Assembly (NCBI RefSeq): GCF_016741935.1
Contig: NZ_JAERRG010000021.1
Location: 124,001 to 188,000 of the forward strand
Direction of reading: 5' to 3'
Source of the DNA: Streptomyces endocoffeicus
GTDB taxonomy: Bacteria; Actinomycetota; Actinomycetes; Streptomycetales; Streptomycetaceae
DNA: 64,000 bases
Of the stretch, positions 18,782-26,948 are shown piece after piece. The first letter of the stretch is position 1. Each line of letters begins with the position of its first letter. The notes under the pieces are model-generated. The model was not told the DNA's origin. It saw only the letters and a list, made by a program, of their open reading frames with translations, and did not search any database. The position numbers and the translations under genes were made by a program.

Positions 18782-18970
18782 CATGTCCGGGGAGTCGAGC
18801 GTTCTGGTGGCCCGCCCCGGTTCTGGGGCCTGACCAGCCTCGATAGGCACGTCCACCGTCCAGTCGAGTATGGCCGCGGCTGGAACGGTCCGGACGTGTT
18901 CGACATACGCATGGAGTACCAGAACATGCGCCGCACTCATCGTGCGGGCGCACCAGAAACAAGGAGCTGA
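18782..18970 (+). pseudogene. Composite scar: methyltransferase 3' end joined to a second GntR 3' end
   Basis: Bases 18782-18812 match 19631-19661, near the end of the downstream methyltransferase gene, at 28 of 31 positions. From 18809 to 18970 the sequence matches 17671-17838, the end of the GntR gene. It still reads in frame (WGLTSL, then VEYGRGW and VFDIRMEYQN) to a TGA at 18968, but with two fewer codons and several substitutions. It is therefore a diverged second GntR gene reduced to its last 50 codons, not a recent copy. No intact protein is made; it acts as the leader of the next gene, carrying AAGGAG at 18961. Confidence 0.85.
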
Positions 18971-18971
18971 C

Positions 18972-19676
18972 ATGGAAACCACCCGTTCTGCGGCAGACCG
19001 CAGCGTTCCACCCGCGCTCGACGCGGCTGAAGCGAATGAGGCTGTTCGGCAAGGGATGAGCGGAGTGACGGCGACGGGTGAACCCACACACCTCGCCGGT
19101 GCGCTCGAGCTCGCCGCGCGGTTCGATCTGCCTCCCGTGCGGCCCGAGAACAGGGTCCCGACGTCCTGCCTGCCCGGGGTCGGCCGACTGCTGGCGACGC
19201 TCGCCGCGAGCACGAGCGTACGACCGGAGGCTGTTGTCCTGGAACTCGGTACTGGAGCGGGCGTCGGCACGGCCTGGCTCGCGCACGGCCTGGCTCCGGG
19301 CGCGCGGCTGATCACGGTCGAGGCCGAAGCCGAGCGGGCCGCCGCGGTCGGCGCGCTGTTCGCCGGGGAGCCCCGGGTGAGCGTGGTCCACAGCGACTGG
19401 CACACGGTCGAACCCCCGCGTGGCGGTGCGTGCCTGCTGTTCGCCGACGCCGGGCTGCGCCGCGAGATCCACCCACCGGCTTGGGACGAGATCGTCGACC
19501 TGCTCGACATCGGTGGGCTGCTTGTCTTTGACGACCTCACCCCGCCCGGCGGTCCGACACTGCTGGACAACGAAGAGGACAAGCGGCGGTTCGTCTTCGG
19601 GCATCCACGGCTACGGGGCGTCGAAGTAGCCGTGTCCGGCGAGTCGAGCGTCCTGGTGGCCGCGCGCCATGCATGA
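18972..19676 (+). CDS. Class I SAM-dependent methyltransferase
   Basis: A 234-residue enzyme with motif I VLELGTGAGVGTAWLAHGL near residue 78, the acidic motif II ITVEAEAER, LLFADAG near residue 160 and GGLLVFDDLTPP near 182. The pattern resembles O-methyltransferases of the catechol/caffeoyl-CoA type, though the metal-binding residues are not certain. It starts at ATG 18972 behind AAGGAG. Its first codons resemble those of the dioxygenase at 17840. It overlaps the ComB-like gene by eight bases. It probably methylates an intermediate of the same pathway. Confidence 0.82.
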   Translation: METTRSAADRSVPPALDAAEANEAVRQGMSGVTATGEPTHLAGALELAARFDLPPVRPENRVPTSCLPGVGRLLATLAASTSVRPEAVVLELGTGAGVGTAWLAHGLAPGARLITVEAEAERAAAVGALFAGEPRVSVVHSDWHTVEPPRGGACLLFADAGLRREIHPPAWDEIVDLLDIGGLLVFDDLTPPGGPTLLDNEEDKRRFVFGHPRLRGVEVAVSGESSVLVAARHA

Positions 19677-20493
19677 GTTCGGCGCCTCGGACCTGCCGAG
19701 CGCTCCGTTCGAGCCCTGGCCGGCCGCGCAGCTGCACGTCGAGTGGGGCAGCCAAGCCGCCCAGCTCGCGGCCGACCGCGGTGACGCGGTCGTGGTCGTC
19801 GACACGCTCACCTTCTCCACCACGGTGACGATGGCGGTCAGCCGGGGCGCGGCCGTGCTGGCTCTGTCCCGCGTCGAAGTGGCGCGGCTGGGCGGCCCGG
19901 CCGGGGTTGCGCAGACCTACCAGGTGGTGCCGCCGGCGCTCACCCAGGGCGGAACAGACGGGCATCTCACGCTGTCTCCCAGCAGTGTCGGCAACGTAGC
20001 CCGTGGCGACCGGGTCGCGCTGACCTCGATCAACGGCGCCGACATCGTCCGCAGCGCCCGGCACGCCGCGGTGCTGCTTGCCGGATGCCTGCGAAACCGA
20101 TCAGCAGTCGCCCGCTGGTGTGCCAAGGCCTTGACCGACGGTGCGATCCCCCGGGTGACGGTCATCGCGGCCGCCTCACGCTGGTCGTCGATGCTCACTG
20201 TCCCCGAGGGGATGCGCCCGAGCATCGAGGACTGGCTCGGTGCCGGAGCGATCGCGGCCGCGGCGGAGGCACTCGGCGTAAACCTGTCGACCGAGGCGAA
20301 GGCCGCCGCGTCGACCTACGCCATTGCGGAGCGCGACGGTCTGCACCGGTGGCTGCGCGGTTCGACCACTGGCCGCGAGATGATCCAGAAGAATTTCGCG
20401 CCCGATATCGACGAAGCGGCTCGGCTCGACCCTGACGACACCGTGCCACGACTCGACGGCCGGGGATTCTTCGTCTCCTCCGACCACCGGTGA
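19669..20493 (+). CDS. ComB-like 2-phosphosulfolactate phosphatase family protein
   Basis: The product has 274 residues. VVVVDTLTFSTTVTMAVSRGA near residue 42 corresponds to the conserved DVLRFSTT block of ComB phosphatases, LTSINGAD to the L-x-S-x-NG block, and PSIEDWLGAGAI near 182 to the catalytic acidic block. ComB removes phosphate from 2-phosphosulfolactate in archaeal coenzyme M synthesis; bacterial relatives mostly have unknown substrates. No ComA or ComC partner is visible here. Position at the end of the importer operon suggests dephosphorylation of an imported or modified phosphoester. The ATG overlaps the methyltransferase stop. Confidence 0.78.
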   Translation: MHEFGASDLPSAPFEPWPAAQLHVEWGSQAAQLAADRGDAVVVVDTLTFSTTVTMAVSRGAAVLALSRVEVARLGGPAGVAQTYQVVPPALTQGGTDGHLTLSPSSVGNVARGDRVALTSINGADIVRSARHAAVLLAGCLRNRSAVARWCAKALTDGAIPRVTVIAAASRWSSMLTVPEGMRPSIEDWLGAGAIAAAAEALGVNLSTEAKAAASTYAIAERDGLHRWLRGSTTGREMIQKNFAPDIDEAARLDPDDTVPRLDGRGFFVSSDHR

Positions 20494-20604
20494 CCAGCTT
20501 TACCCTCGCCCGTCGATGACCGTCGAGCGCGCCAGGGACTAGGAGGCCCACGACCTCAGCGCCGACGGCCTGCCAGCCGGGTGTACGCGCCTCTCACCGA
20601 GGCC

Positions 20605-20633
20605 GCCCGCCGCCCAAGGTTTGGGCGGCGGGC
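20605..20633 (+). terminator. Strong hairpin after the ComB-like gene
   Basis: A perfect 13-base stem, GCCCGCCGCCCAA, is closed by a three-base GGT loop and its complement TTGGGCGGCGGGC. It lies 112 bases past the stop at 20493, with no T-run. Such T-less GC hairpins are common terminators in streptomycetes. It would end the operon that begins at 12796. Confidence 0.75.
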
Positions 20634-20689
20634 GAGCGGCTGCCCGTACCTGGCGACGAGGACCGCGGCCGTGCACCATCACCCCACCG

Positions 20690-20972
20690 GGTCCTGGTCA
20701 GGGTTCTGCGCGAGCAGCTTCGCCATTGCCCTCGCGGAAGGGGCCGCGCCGCCATGACCGTCGGCCGCTTCGGGGGCGGCTTCTTTCTGAAGCGGTTCGG
20801 CAAGGCCGGTGTCGTGCGAGCGGGCGCGGTCCCGGCGGCCCTCGGCATCGCTCTGGTGGTCTTCTCGGACAGTGCTGTAGTCGCCGGAGCCGCGGTCTTC
20901 TTCTGGGGACTGGGCGCATCGCTCGGCCTTCCAGCCGCCTTGTCAGCGGCCGGCGGTGTCTCATCAACGGCG
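20690..20972 (+). pseudogene. MFS transporter fragment with internal deletion
   Basis: Two pieces of one transporter remain in different frames. The first reads [15 protein letters not shown], like the start of the C-terminal half of YbjJ-type MFS proteins. The second starts at 20754 and reads [18 protein letters not shown], then [19 protein letters not shown], matching later helices. The intervening helix is missing and both ends are lost. No functional protein can be made. Confidence 0.7.
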
Positions 20973-20994
20973 GATCTGCTGATCAAGGGAGAGA

Positions 20995-21295
20995 CAACTC
21001 GTCGCGATGCTGGTTGACCGGGCCCGGAGCGATGGTCTGCAACTGACCGGCGAGGGTGGGCCGTTGCAGATGCTGACCAAGCGAGTGCTGGAGTCGGCCT
21101 GGAGGGCGAGATCACCGATCACCTCGGCTACGGGAAGCATGATCCGGCCGGGAAGAACAACGGCAACGTGACCGTGGACGGCACCCGCGACATCCTCGGT
21201 ATCTGGGCCGGCGGACCGTGGGCTGGAAGGCCCCACTCAACACCTTCCAGATCGCCTTCGAGGGCTGCCTGACCCCGAGCGACAACTGGCCACTC
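20995..21295 (+). pseudogene. IS256-family (Mutator-type) transposase remnant, internally deleted
   Basis: Three separated parts of one transposase are recognisable. Near the N-terminus is DRARSDGLQLTGEGGPLQML and TKRVLESA, followed after a one-base shift by GEITDHLGYGKHDPAGKNN. Then comes VTVDGTRDILGIWAG from the catalytic core, and finally VGWKAPLNTFQIAFEG from the C-terminus. About 300 codons are missing between them. It follows the MFS fragment directly, so the element or its decay probably broke that gene. Confidence 0.8.
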
Positions 21296-21359
21296 AAGGA
21301 AGAAGAGGGCCCCGGCATCTGCGATGAACACACTCGCGGGGCCTGCGGAGAGAGGGGCT

Positions 21360-22121
21360 TCAGGCCACGATGACACTGCCTCCGGCCCGGCTCAGGGCGG
21401 TGCGCAGTTCGGCCGGGCACGGCTTGTCGGCGATGAGGGTGTCGAAGCCGTTCAGTTCGCACACGCGATGTGCTGCCATGCGGCCGAACTTGCTCGAATC
21501 GGCCAGCACATAGCGGTGGGAGGCGTTGTCGAGCATCGCGCGCTTGGTGGCGACCTCGTCGAGGTGGAAGTCGGTCAGGCCGTATGTGGCGATGCCGCCG
21601 GAGCCCAGGAAGACGGCGTCGGCCCGTAGATTGCCGAAGAATTCGACGGCCTGTGCGTTTGAGCAGGCCAGGTCGCCGGGGCGGAGCCGACCGCCGCTGA
21701 CCAGGACCTCCACTCGAGGGCGCGTGCTCACTTCCGTGGCGACGAGCAGGGAGGGGGTGGCGACGACGCCGACGTGATCGGCGGGCAGGGCGCGGGCCAC
21801 TTCCAGAGCCGTGGTGCCGACGTCGATGACGATGGTCTGGTTCGGCTCGATGAGCGCCGCGGCGGCTCGCCCGATCGCTTCCTTCTCCGCGGCCAGCGTG
21901 CCGCTGCGCTCGTTGAAGGATGCCTCCTCCCCAACCGGCGCCTGGCGGCTGGTGGCACCGCCGTGCACCCGGGAGAGCTCGCCGCGGCGTTCGAGCAGCG
22001 CCAGATCCCTGCGGATCGTTTCGTGGGAGACGCCGAGCAAGGTGGTGAGGTGATCGGTGGTGACGAAGTTGAGCCGGGCGATCTCGGCGACGACTTTGCG
22101 ATGGCGCTCGGCAGCGAGCAC
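21360..22121 (-). CDS. DeoR/GlpR-family transcriptional repressor
   Basis: A 253-residue regulator. The N-terminal DeoR HTH spans residues 5-57 (FVTTDHLTTLLGVSHETIRR) and is followed by the wing LSRVHGGA. The rest is a DeoRC sugar-phosphate sensor domain with DVGTTALEVAR and LVSGGRLRPGD. GTG start at 22121. It is divergent from the APC/FGGY/GlpA/GlpB operon and most likely represses it until a phosphorylated polyol or similar metabolite binds. Confidence 0.9.
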   Translation of the reverse strand: MLAAERHRKVVAEIARLNFVTTDHLTTLLGVSHETIRRDLALLERRGELSRVHGGATSRQAPVGEEASFNERSGTLAAEKEAIGRAAAALIEPNQTIVIDVGTTALEVARALPADHVGVVATPSLLVATEVSTRPRVEVLVSGGRLRPGDLACSNAQAVEFFGNLRADAVFLGSGGIATYGLTDFHLDEVATKRAMLDNASHRYVLADSSKFGRMAAHRVCELNGFDTLIADKPCPAELRTALSRAGGSVIVA

Positions 22122-22283
22122 GGCTCACCCCTTGATGGTGACTGCTTCTGTGGACCCGTGACTGAATCCTACCGTTGTCCGGGCCCCCTCCCGGTCGGGT
22201 CACGGCTCTCATATGGGCCCCCGCGGTGCGTGTGATGGGTGGGGATCGCCCGGCCGTCCTGGGGTTTGCGGACAGGCGAACCC

Positions 22284-22345
22284 TTGACGCGATGCGTGCC
22301 CTAAGCCACACTTCCAGAAATCGACGGTCAGATTCCCACGGAATC
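22284..22345 (+). promoter_or_regulatory. Putative promoter and operator of the APC/kinase operon
   Basis: TTGACG at 22284-22289 and CACACT at 22307-22312 are 17 bases apart, a fair match to a vegetative streptomycete promoter. Just downstream, GATTCC-cac-GGAATC at 22331-22345 is a perfect six-base dyad, well placed to block transcription. A related half site, GAATCC, occurs at 22164-22169 next to the repressor gene. The dyad is a good candidate binding site for the GlpR-like protein. If the promoter is right, the leader before ATG 22538 is about 220 bases. Confidence 0.45.
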
Positions 22346-22537
22346 GGTCACTCTCGGGCGTGGCCAAGCCCTACCACGCATGCTCGTGGCATGGCTTCGG
22401 TCCTGTCCGGGTGTGGCGGTCGCGCTCGTCCGCCCCGGACGAATGGGTCCGTGGCGTCGATCACGTTCGGTTTCCTTCACGTCCGACAGCCCCCACCCTC
22501 AACAGCAGGGGCGCCCCTCCGAGCAGGGATTCGAGTC

Positions 22538-24082
22538 ATGGCACACGCAGATGAAGGTCTTCACGGAGTGAGACCAGACGCCCCGACGAGCGGCGAGGGT
22601 CCCCAGCGCATGTCCCGGGAGCTGGGCTGGTATGCCTCGTTCTCCGTGGCCTTCGGGTTCGTGTCGATCGCGACGGGCATCTTCACCACCTATGGGTCGG
22701 TACTCGCGAGCTCCGGTCCCCGTGGCATCTGGGCCTGGCCCATTACGGTGATCGGCCAGCTGTCCGTCGCCCTGGTCTTCGGCGCCCTCGCGGCCCGGAT
22801 TCCGATCAGCGGCTACTCCTACCAGTGGGTGTCCAGGATCGTGGGCCCGGTGTGGGGCTGGATCATGGGCTGGATCTCGTTCGCCTTCCTGGGCGTGGTC
22901 CTCGTGGCCGTGGACTACACGATCGCTTCCACCGTCCTTCCTGAGCTCTTCCGCTACGTCGGAACCACACAGAACGCCTGGGCGATCACGGCCTGTGTGG
23001 TGCTGCTCCAGGCCGTTCTGGTCGCCGCCTCCACCCGGACCACGCACCGGGTCAACAACGTGGCGGTGACGATCCAGCTGATCGGCATGGTCGCCCTGAC
23101 CACGCTGCTGTTCGCCGTGGGCGCCTTCACCGGCAAGCTCGATTTCGGGCACCTCTTCGACAGCGGACCGGTCCCCGAAAGCGGCTACTACGGGCTGGGT
23201 GACGCCACCCATGCCGGCCCGTTCGCCCTGGCATTCCTGCTCGGCGCGTTCACCATCGTCGGTTTCGAGTCGGCGGCCAATCTGGCCGAGGAGACTCGGA
23301 ACCCGGCCCGGGTCATCCCCAAGGCGATGGCGCAGGCGGTGCTGTCGCTGGGCGTGCTCGGCTTCCTGTTCCTGGTCGCGATCACCGCCGCGGCCGGTCG
23401 GGTCAACGGCGTGGACGCGTCAGCGACACCGGTCGCCACGGTGATCACCGCCGTGCTGGGGTCGGTCGTCGGAAAGATCCTGCTGGTCCTCGTCGTGGTC
23501 TCGATCTTCTCCTGCGGACTGGTGATCACCCTGAGCGGCACCCGGCTGGTGTACGCGATGTCCCGGGACGAACGTTTCCCCGGCTGGCAGCTGCTGAAGC
23601 GCATCGACCGGCGTACGGCGACCCCGCTGAACGCCTCGGTGTTCATGATGCTGATCGCCCAGATCATCCTCGCGGTTTTCTCCCGCTCCACGGACGCGCT
23701 CTTCCAGCTGTTCTCCGCGGGCACACTGCTGCCGGCCATCATCTACGCGGGAACCGTCGCGATGTACGCGATCAAGCGCCGGTCCCTGCCTCCCACCAAG
23801 GGCTTCTCACTCGGCCGCTGGGAGATTCCGGTCCTCGTCGTCGCCGCCGTCTGGCTGGTGTACGAGCTGTTGATCTTCCGCGACGCCTCGTTCCGCGCCC
23901 CGTGGACTTATGTCCTGGTGCTGTTCGCGATCGGTGCCGTCTATTTCGCCGCGTTGCTGGCGCACAGGCGCCGGAGCGGGCTGACCATGCCGGACTTGGC
24001 GGACGTCGATCGCGTGCTGGACACCACCGGCACAGCAACCCGGAAGCCGAGTGACGTCGCCCCCGGAGGTGGTGCACGATGA
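22538..24082 (+). CDS. APC-superfamily amino acid/amine permease
   Basis: A 514-residue membrane transporter with about 12 predicted helices. The opening SVAFGFVSIATGIFTTYGSV and the LLGAFTIVGFESAANLAEET segment near residue 243 are hallmarks of APC amino acid/choline-type carriers. The ATG at 22538 is chosen because homology starts there; the longer frame from 22175 would cover the promoter. It overlaps the kinase gene by ATGA. An APC carrier beside a sugar-alcohol kinase is unusual: it suggests the imported compound carries an amine. Confidence 0.85.
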   Translation: MAHADEGLHGVRPDAPTSGEGPQRMSRELGWYASFSVAFGFVSIATGIFTTYGSVLASSGPRGIWAWPITVIGQLSVALVFGALAARIPISGYSYQWVSRIVGPVWGWIMGWISFAFLGVVLVAVDYTIASTVLPELFRYVGTTQNAWAITACVVLLQAVLVAASTRTTHRVNNVAVTIQLIGMVALTTLLFAVGAFTGKLDFGHLFDSGPVPESGYYGLGDATHAGPFALAFLLGAFTIVGFESAANLAEETRNPARVIPKAMAQAVLSLGVLGFLFLVAITAAAGRVNGVDASATPVATVITAVLGSVVGKILLVLVVVSIFSCGLVITLSGTRLVYAMSRDERFPGWQLLKRIDRRTATPLNASVFMMLIAQIILAVFSRSTDALFQLFSAGTLLPAIIYAGTVAMYAIKRRSLPPTKGFSLGRWEIPVLVVAAVWLVYELLIFRDASFRAPWTYVLVLFAIGAVYFAALLAHRRRSGLTMPDLADVDRVLDTTGTATRKPSDVAPGGGAR

Positions 24083-25512
24083 CCGCGATCCTCGCCATCG
24101 ATCAGGGGACCTCCGGCACGAAGGCCATCGTCGTCGACGACGAGGACGGCACCGTCGCGATCGCCGAGGAGACCATCTGTCCCGCCTATCTGGCGGGGGG
24201 AGGCGTCGAGCAGGATCCGCACGAGCTGCTCGACTCCGTCCTCGAGGCCGGCCGCAGAGCCGTCAGCGCGGCCGGCCGGCCGATCGACTGCGTGGCCCTG
24301 GCCAATCAGGGCGAGACCGTACTGGCGTGGGATCCCCGAACCGGGGCGCCCCTTTCGCAGGCCATCGTGTGGCAGGACCGCCGCGCGGAGAGCGTGTGCC
24401 GGGAACTGACCGCTCATGCCGCGCGGATCGCCCGGCGCACCGGGCTGGTCCTCGACCCGTACTTCTCCGCTCCGAAGATGACCTGGCTGCGCCGCAACGT
24501 CACCCGTGAGGGCGTGGTGACGACCACGGACACCTGGCTGGTGCACCAGCTCACCGGCGAATTCGTCACCGACGCCGCCACCGCGAGCCGGTCGCTGATC
24601 CTCGACCTGGACAGCGTGACCTGGGACGGTGAACTCGCCGGTCTCTTCGGTCTCGGGGAGGAACGGCTGCCGCGCGTGGTCGCCGGCGACGAGATTGTCG
24701 GCACGACCCGGGCCTTCGGCGGGGACATCCCGGTGGCCGGCCTGATCGTCGACCAGCAGGCGGCGCTACTGGCCGAGAACTGCCTGGAGCCGGGCACGGC
24801 CAAGTGCACCTACGGCACCGGGGCCTTCCTGCTGGCCAACACCGGCCGGAACGCGGTGCGATCCGCTGCCGGCCTGACCACGTCAGTGGCCTGGCGGTCC
24901 GCCGGACAGACGCCATACTGCGTGGACGGTCAGGTCTACACCGTCGCTTCCGCGGTGCGATGGCTGCAGGACCTCGGCCTGATCCGGTCAGCCACCGATC
25001 TCGACGCCGTGGCCGGCGCGGATGCCGGGGGAGTGCTGTGTGTGCCGGCCTTCGCCGGTCTCGCCGCCCCCTGGTGGGCGCCGCGGGCGGCCGCGTCGTT
25101 CACCGGGCTGACGCTCGCCACCCGTCGCGAGCACCTCGTCCTGGCCGTCCTGCAAGGCGTCGCCGCCCAGGTCGCCGAGTTGTGCTCCCTGGTCGCGGCC
25201 GATCTGGGCCGACCGCTGACGCGGCTGCGCGCCGACGGCGGACTGACCCAGTCCGCCACCCTGATGCAGGCCCAGGCCGATATCGGCCAGATCCCGGTCG
25301 ACATCTACCCCCACGCTCATGCCACCCCCCTCGGCGCGGCCGCCCTCGCCCGCTGCGCCCTCGACCCCACGCTCAGCCTCGAGGAGGCGGTCGGCGACTG
25401 GCAGTCGGCCACCGTCTACGAACCCCGCTGGTCCCCGGACCGGGCCGAGGAGTTCCGCACCACATGGGCGCAGGCCGCCGCGGCCTGCGCCGACAAGGGA
25501 GAACACACATGA
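24079..25512 (+). CDS. FGGY-family kinase, glycerol kinase-like
   Basis: A 477-residue kinase. The N-terminal phosphate-1 motif is AIDQGTSGTKAIVVD, the middle carries ALANQGETVLAWDPRTG with IVWQDRR, and the C-terminal ATP domain has CTYGTGAFLLANTG and LRADGGLTQSATLMQ. The pattern follows GlpK, so it should phosphorylate the terminal hydroxyl of a small polyol or alcohol in the cytoplasm. It is coupled by ATGA on both sides. Substrate identity is open: glycerol is the default, but the APC transporter argues for something else. Confidence 0.87.
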   Translation: MTAILAIDQGTSGTKAIVVDDEDGTVAIAEETICPAYLAGGGVEQDPHELLDSVLEAGRRAVSAAGRPIDCVALANQGETVLAWDPRTGAPLSQAIVWQDRRAESVCRELTAHAARIARRTGLVLDPYFSAPKMTWLRRNVTREGVVTTTDTWLVHQLTGEFVTDAATASRSLILDLDSVTWDGELAGLFGLGEERLPRVVAGDEIVGTTRAFGGDIPVAGLIVDQQAALLAENCLEPGTAKCTYGTGAFLLANTGRNAVRSAAGLTTSVAWRSAGQTPYCVDGQVYTVASAVRWLQDLGLIRSATDLDAVAGADAGGVLCVPAFAGLAAPWWAPRAAASFTGLTLATRREHLVLAVLQGVAAQVAELCSLVAADLGRPLTRLRADGGLTQSATLMQAQADIGQIPVDIYPHAHATPLGAAALARCALDPTLSLEEAVGDWQSATVYEPRWSPDRAEEFRTTWAQAAAACADKGEHT

Positions 25513-26948
25513 CCGCCACACCCCACCGCCCCGCGGGCGGCGTCTTCGACGTCGTCGTCATCGGCGGCGGTATCGTCGGCGCGGCCATCGCACGCGAGCT
25601 GTCCGGGTGCGACGTCTCCGTCGCCTTGCTCGAAGCCCGCGAGGATGTGGGCGACGGGACGAGCAAAGCCAACACCGCCATCCTCCACACCGGCTTCGAC
25701 GCCAAGCCCGGCACGCTCGAATCCCGGCTGGTCGCCCGCGGTTACCACCTGCTCAGCGCCTACGCCAAGGCCACGGGCATCCCCGTCGAGCACACCGGCG
25801 CCGTACTGGTGGCCTGGAACGGGGAAGAGCTCCGGGCGCTGCCAGGATTGAAGGAAAAGGCCGAGGCCAACGGCTACGAACACTGCCGGATCGTCGACGC
25901 CGACGAGGTCTACCGCGTCCTTCCCGACCTCGGAGACGGCGCACTCGGCGGACTGACCGTGCCGGACGAGTCCATCATCTGCACCTGGACCACCAATCTC
26001 GCCCTGGCCACCGACGCACAGCAGCGGGGCACCGCGATCCTGCTCCAGCACGCCGTCACCGGCATTGACGAGGGCCCCGAGATCACCACGCTGCACACGT
26101 CCTCGGGGGACGTGCGCGCCCGCTGGGTCGTCAACGCCGCCGGCCTGGGCGCCGACCATATCGACCGGCTCTTCGGCCACGACCGATTCACCGTCACCCC
26201 GCGCCGCGGTGAGCTGTTCGTCTTCGACAAACTCGCCCGCCCCATGGTCGACAAGATCGTGCTGCCGGTCCCCACCTCTCGAGGCAAGGGCGTCCTGATT
26301 TCCCCGACCATCTACGGCAACGTCATGCTCGGCCCCACCGCCGAGGACCTCACCGACCGCACGGACACGGCGACATCCGAGGACGGCTTCGACTTCCTCC
26401 TCCGCAAGGGCGAAGGGCTCATGCCCCGGCTGCTGGCAGAGGAAATCACCGCGAGCTACGCCGGTCTGCGCGCGGCCATCGACCACCCCGACTACCTCAT
26501 CGAGGCCACCCCTCAGCAGCGTTATCTCCTCGTCGGCGGCATCCGTTCCACCGGATTGACCGCCGGCATCGCCATCGCCGAACACGTCCGCGCCCTTCTG
26601 GAGGAAGCGGGCCTGACCCTGCGTTCCCGTGGTGACCTGCCCGAGCCGCCCCGGATGCCCAACATCGGCGAAGCCGCCCAGCGCCCTTACCAGGACGCCG
26701 ACCTCATCGCCCGCGACCCTGCCTACGGCACCATCGTCTGCTTTTGCGAACGCGTCACCGAGGGTGAGATCCGCGACGCCTGCCACGCCCCCCTACCCGC
26801 CCGCGGCCTCGAAGGACTGCGTCGCCGCACCCGCGCCATGAACGGCCGCTGTCAGGGCTTTTTCTGCGGAGCGGCCGTAACGGCCCTGAGGGAAGAGCAC
26901 CACACCCACGACGGCCGCGGCAGCCGACAGCACAAGGACAACCGATGA
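25509..26948 (+). CDS. FAD-dependent glycerol-3-phosphate dehydrogenase-like protein (GlpA type) with BFD-like iron-sulfur domain
   Basis: The product has 479 residues. The FAD-binding GGGIVGAAIARELS motif starts near residue 18 and a DAO/GlpA-type catalytic region follows, with ATPQQRYLLVGGIRSTGL near residue 340. The C-terminal 80 residues form a BFD-like [2Fe-2S] domain with CFC near residue 413 and GRCQGFFC near 450. This layout matches the GlpA subunit of the anaerobic-type dehydrogenase. It would oxidise the kinase product. It overlaps both neighbours by ATGA. Confidence 0.85.
   Translation: MTATPHRPAGGVFDVVVIGGGIVGAAIARELSGCDVSVALLEAREDVGDGTSKANTAILHTGFDAKPGTLESRLVARGYHLLSAYAKATGIPVEHTGAVLVAWNGEELRALPGLKEKAEANGYEHCRIVDADEVYRVLPDLGDGALGGLTVPDESIICTWTTNLALATDAQQRGTAILLQHAVTGIDEGPEITTLHTSSGDVRARWVVNAAGLGADHIDRLFGHDRFTVTPRRGELFVFDKLARPMVDKIVLPVPTSRGKGVLISPTIYGNVMLGPTAEDLTDRTDTATSEDGFDFLLRKGEGLMPRLLAEEITASYAGLRAAIDHPDYLIEATPQQRYLLVGGIRSTGLTAGIAIAEHVRALLEEAGLTLRSRGDLPEPPRMPNIGEAAQRPYQDADLIARDPAYGTIVCFCERVTEGEIRDACHAPLPARGLEGLRRRTRAMNGRCQGFFCGAAVTALREEHHTHDGRGSRQHKDNR

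Noticed and set aside
19669-20493. Coenzyme M biosynthesis
   Set aside because: Only a ComB-like gene is found; the other Com enzymes are absent from the window.
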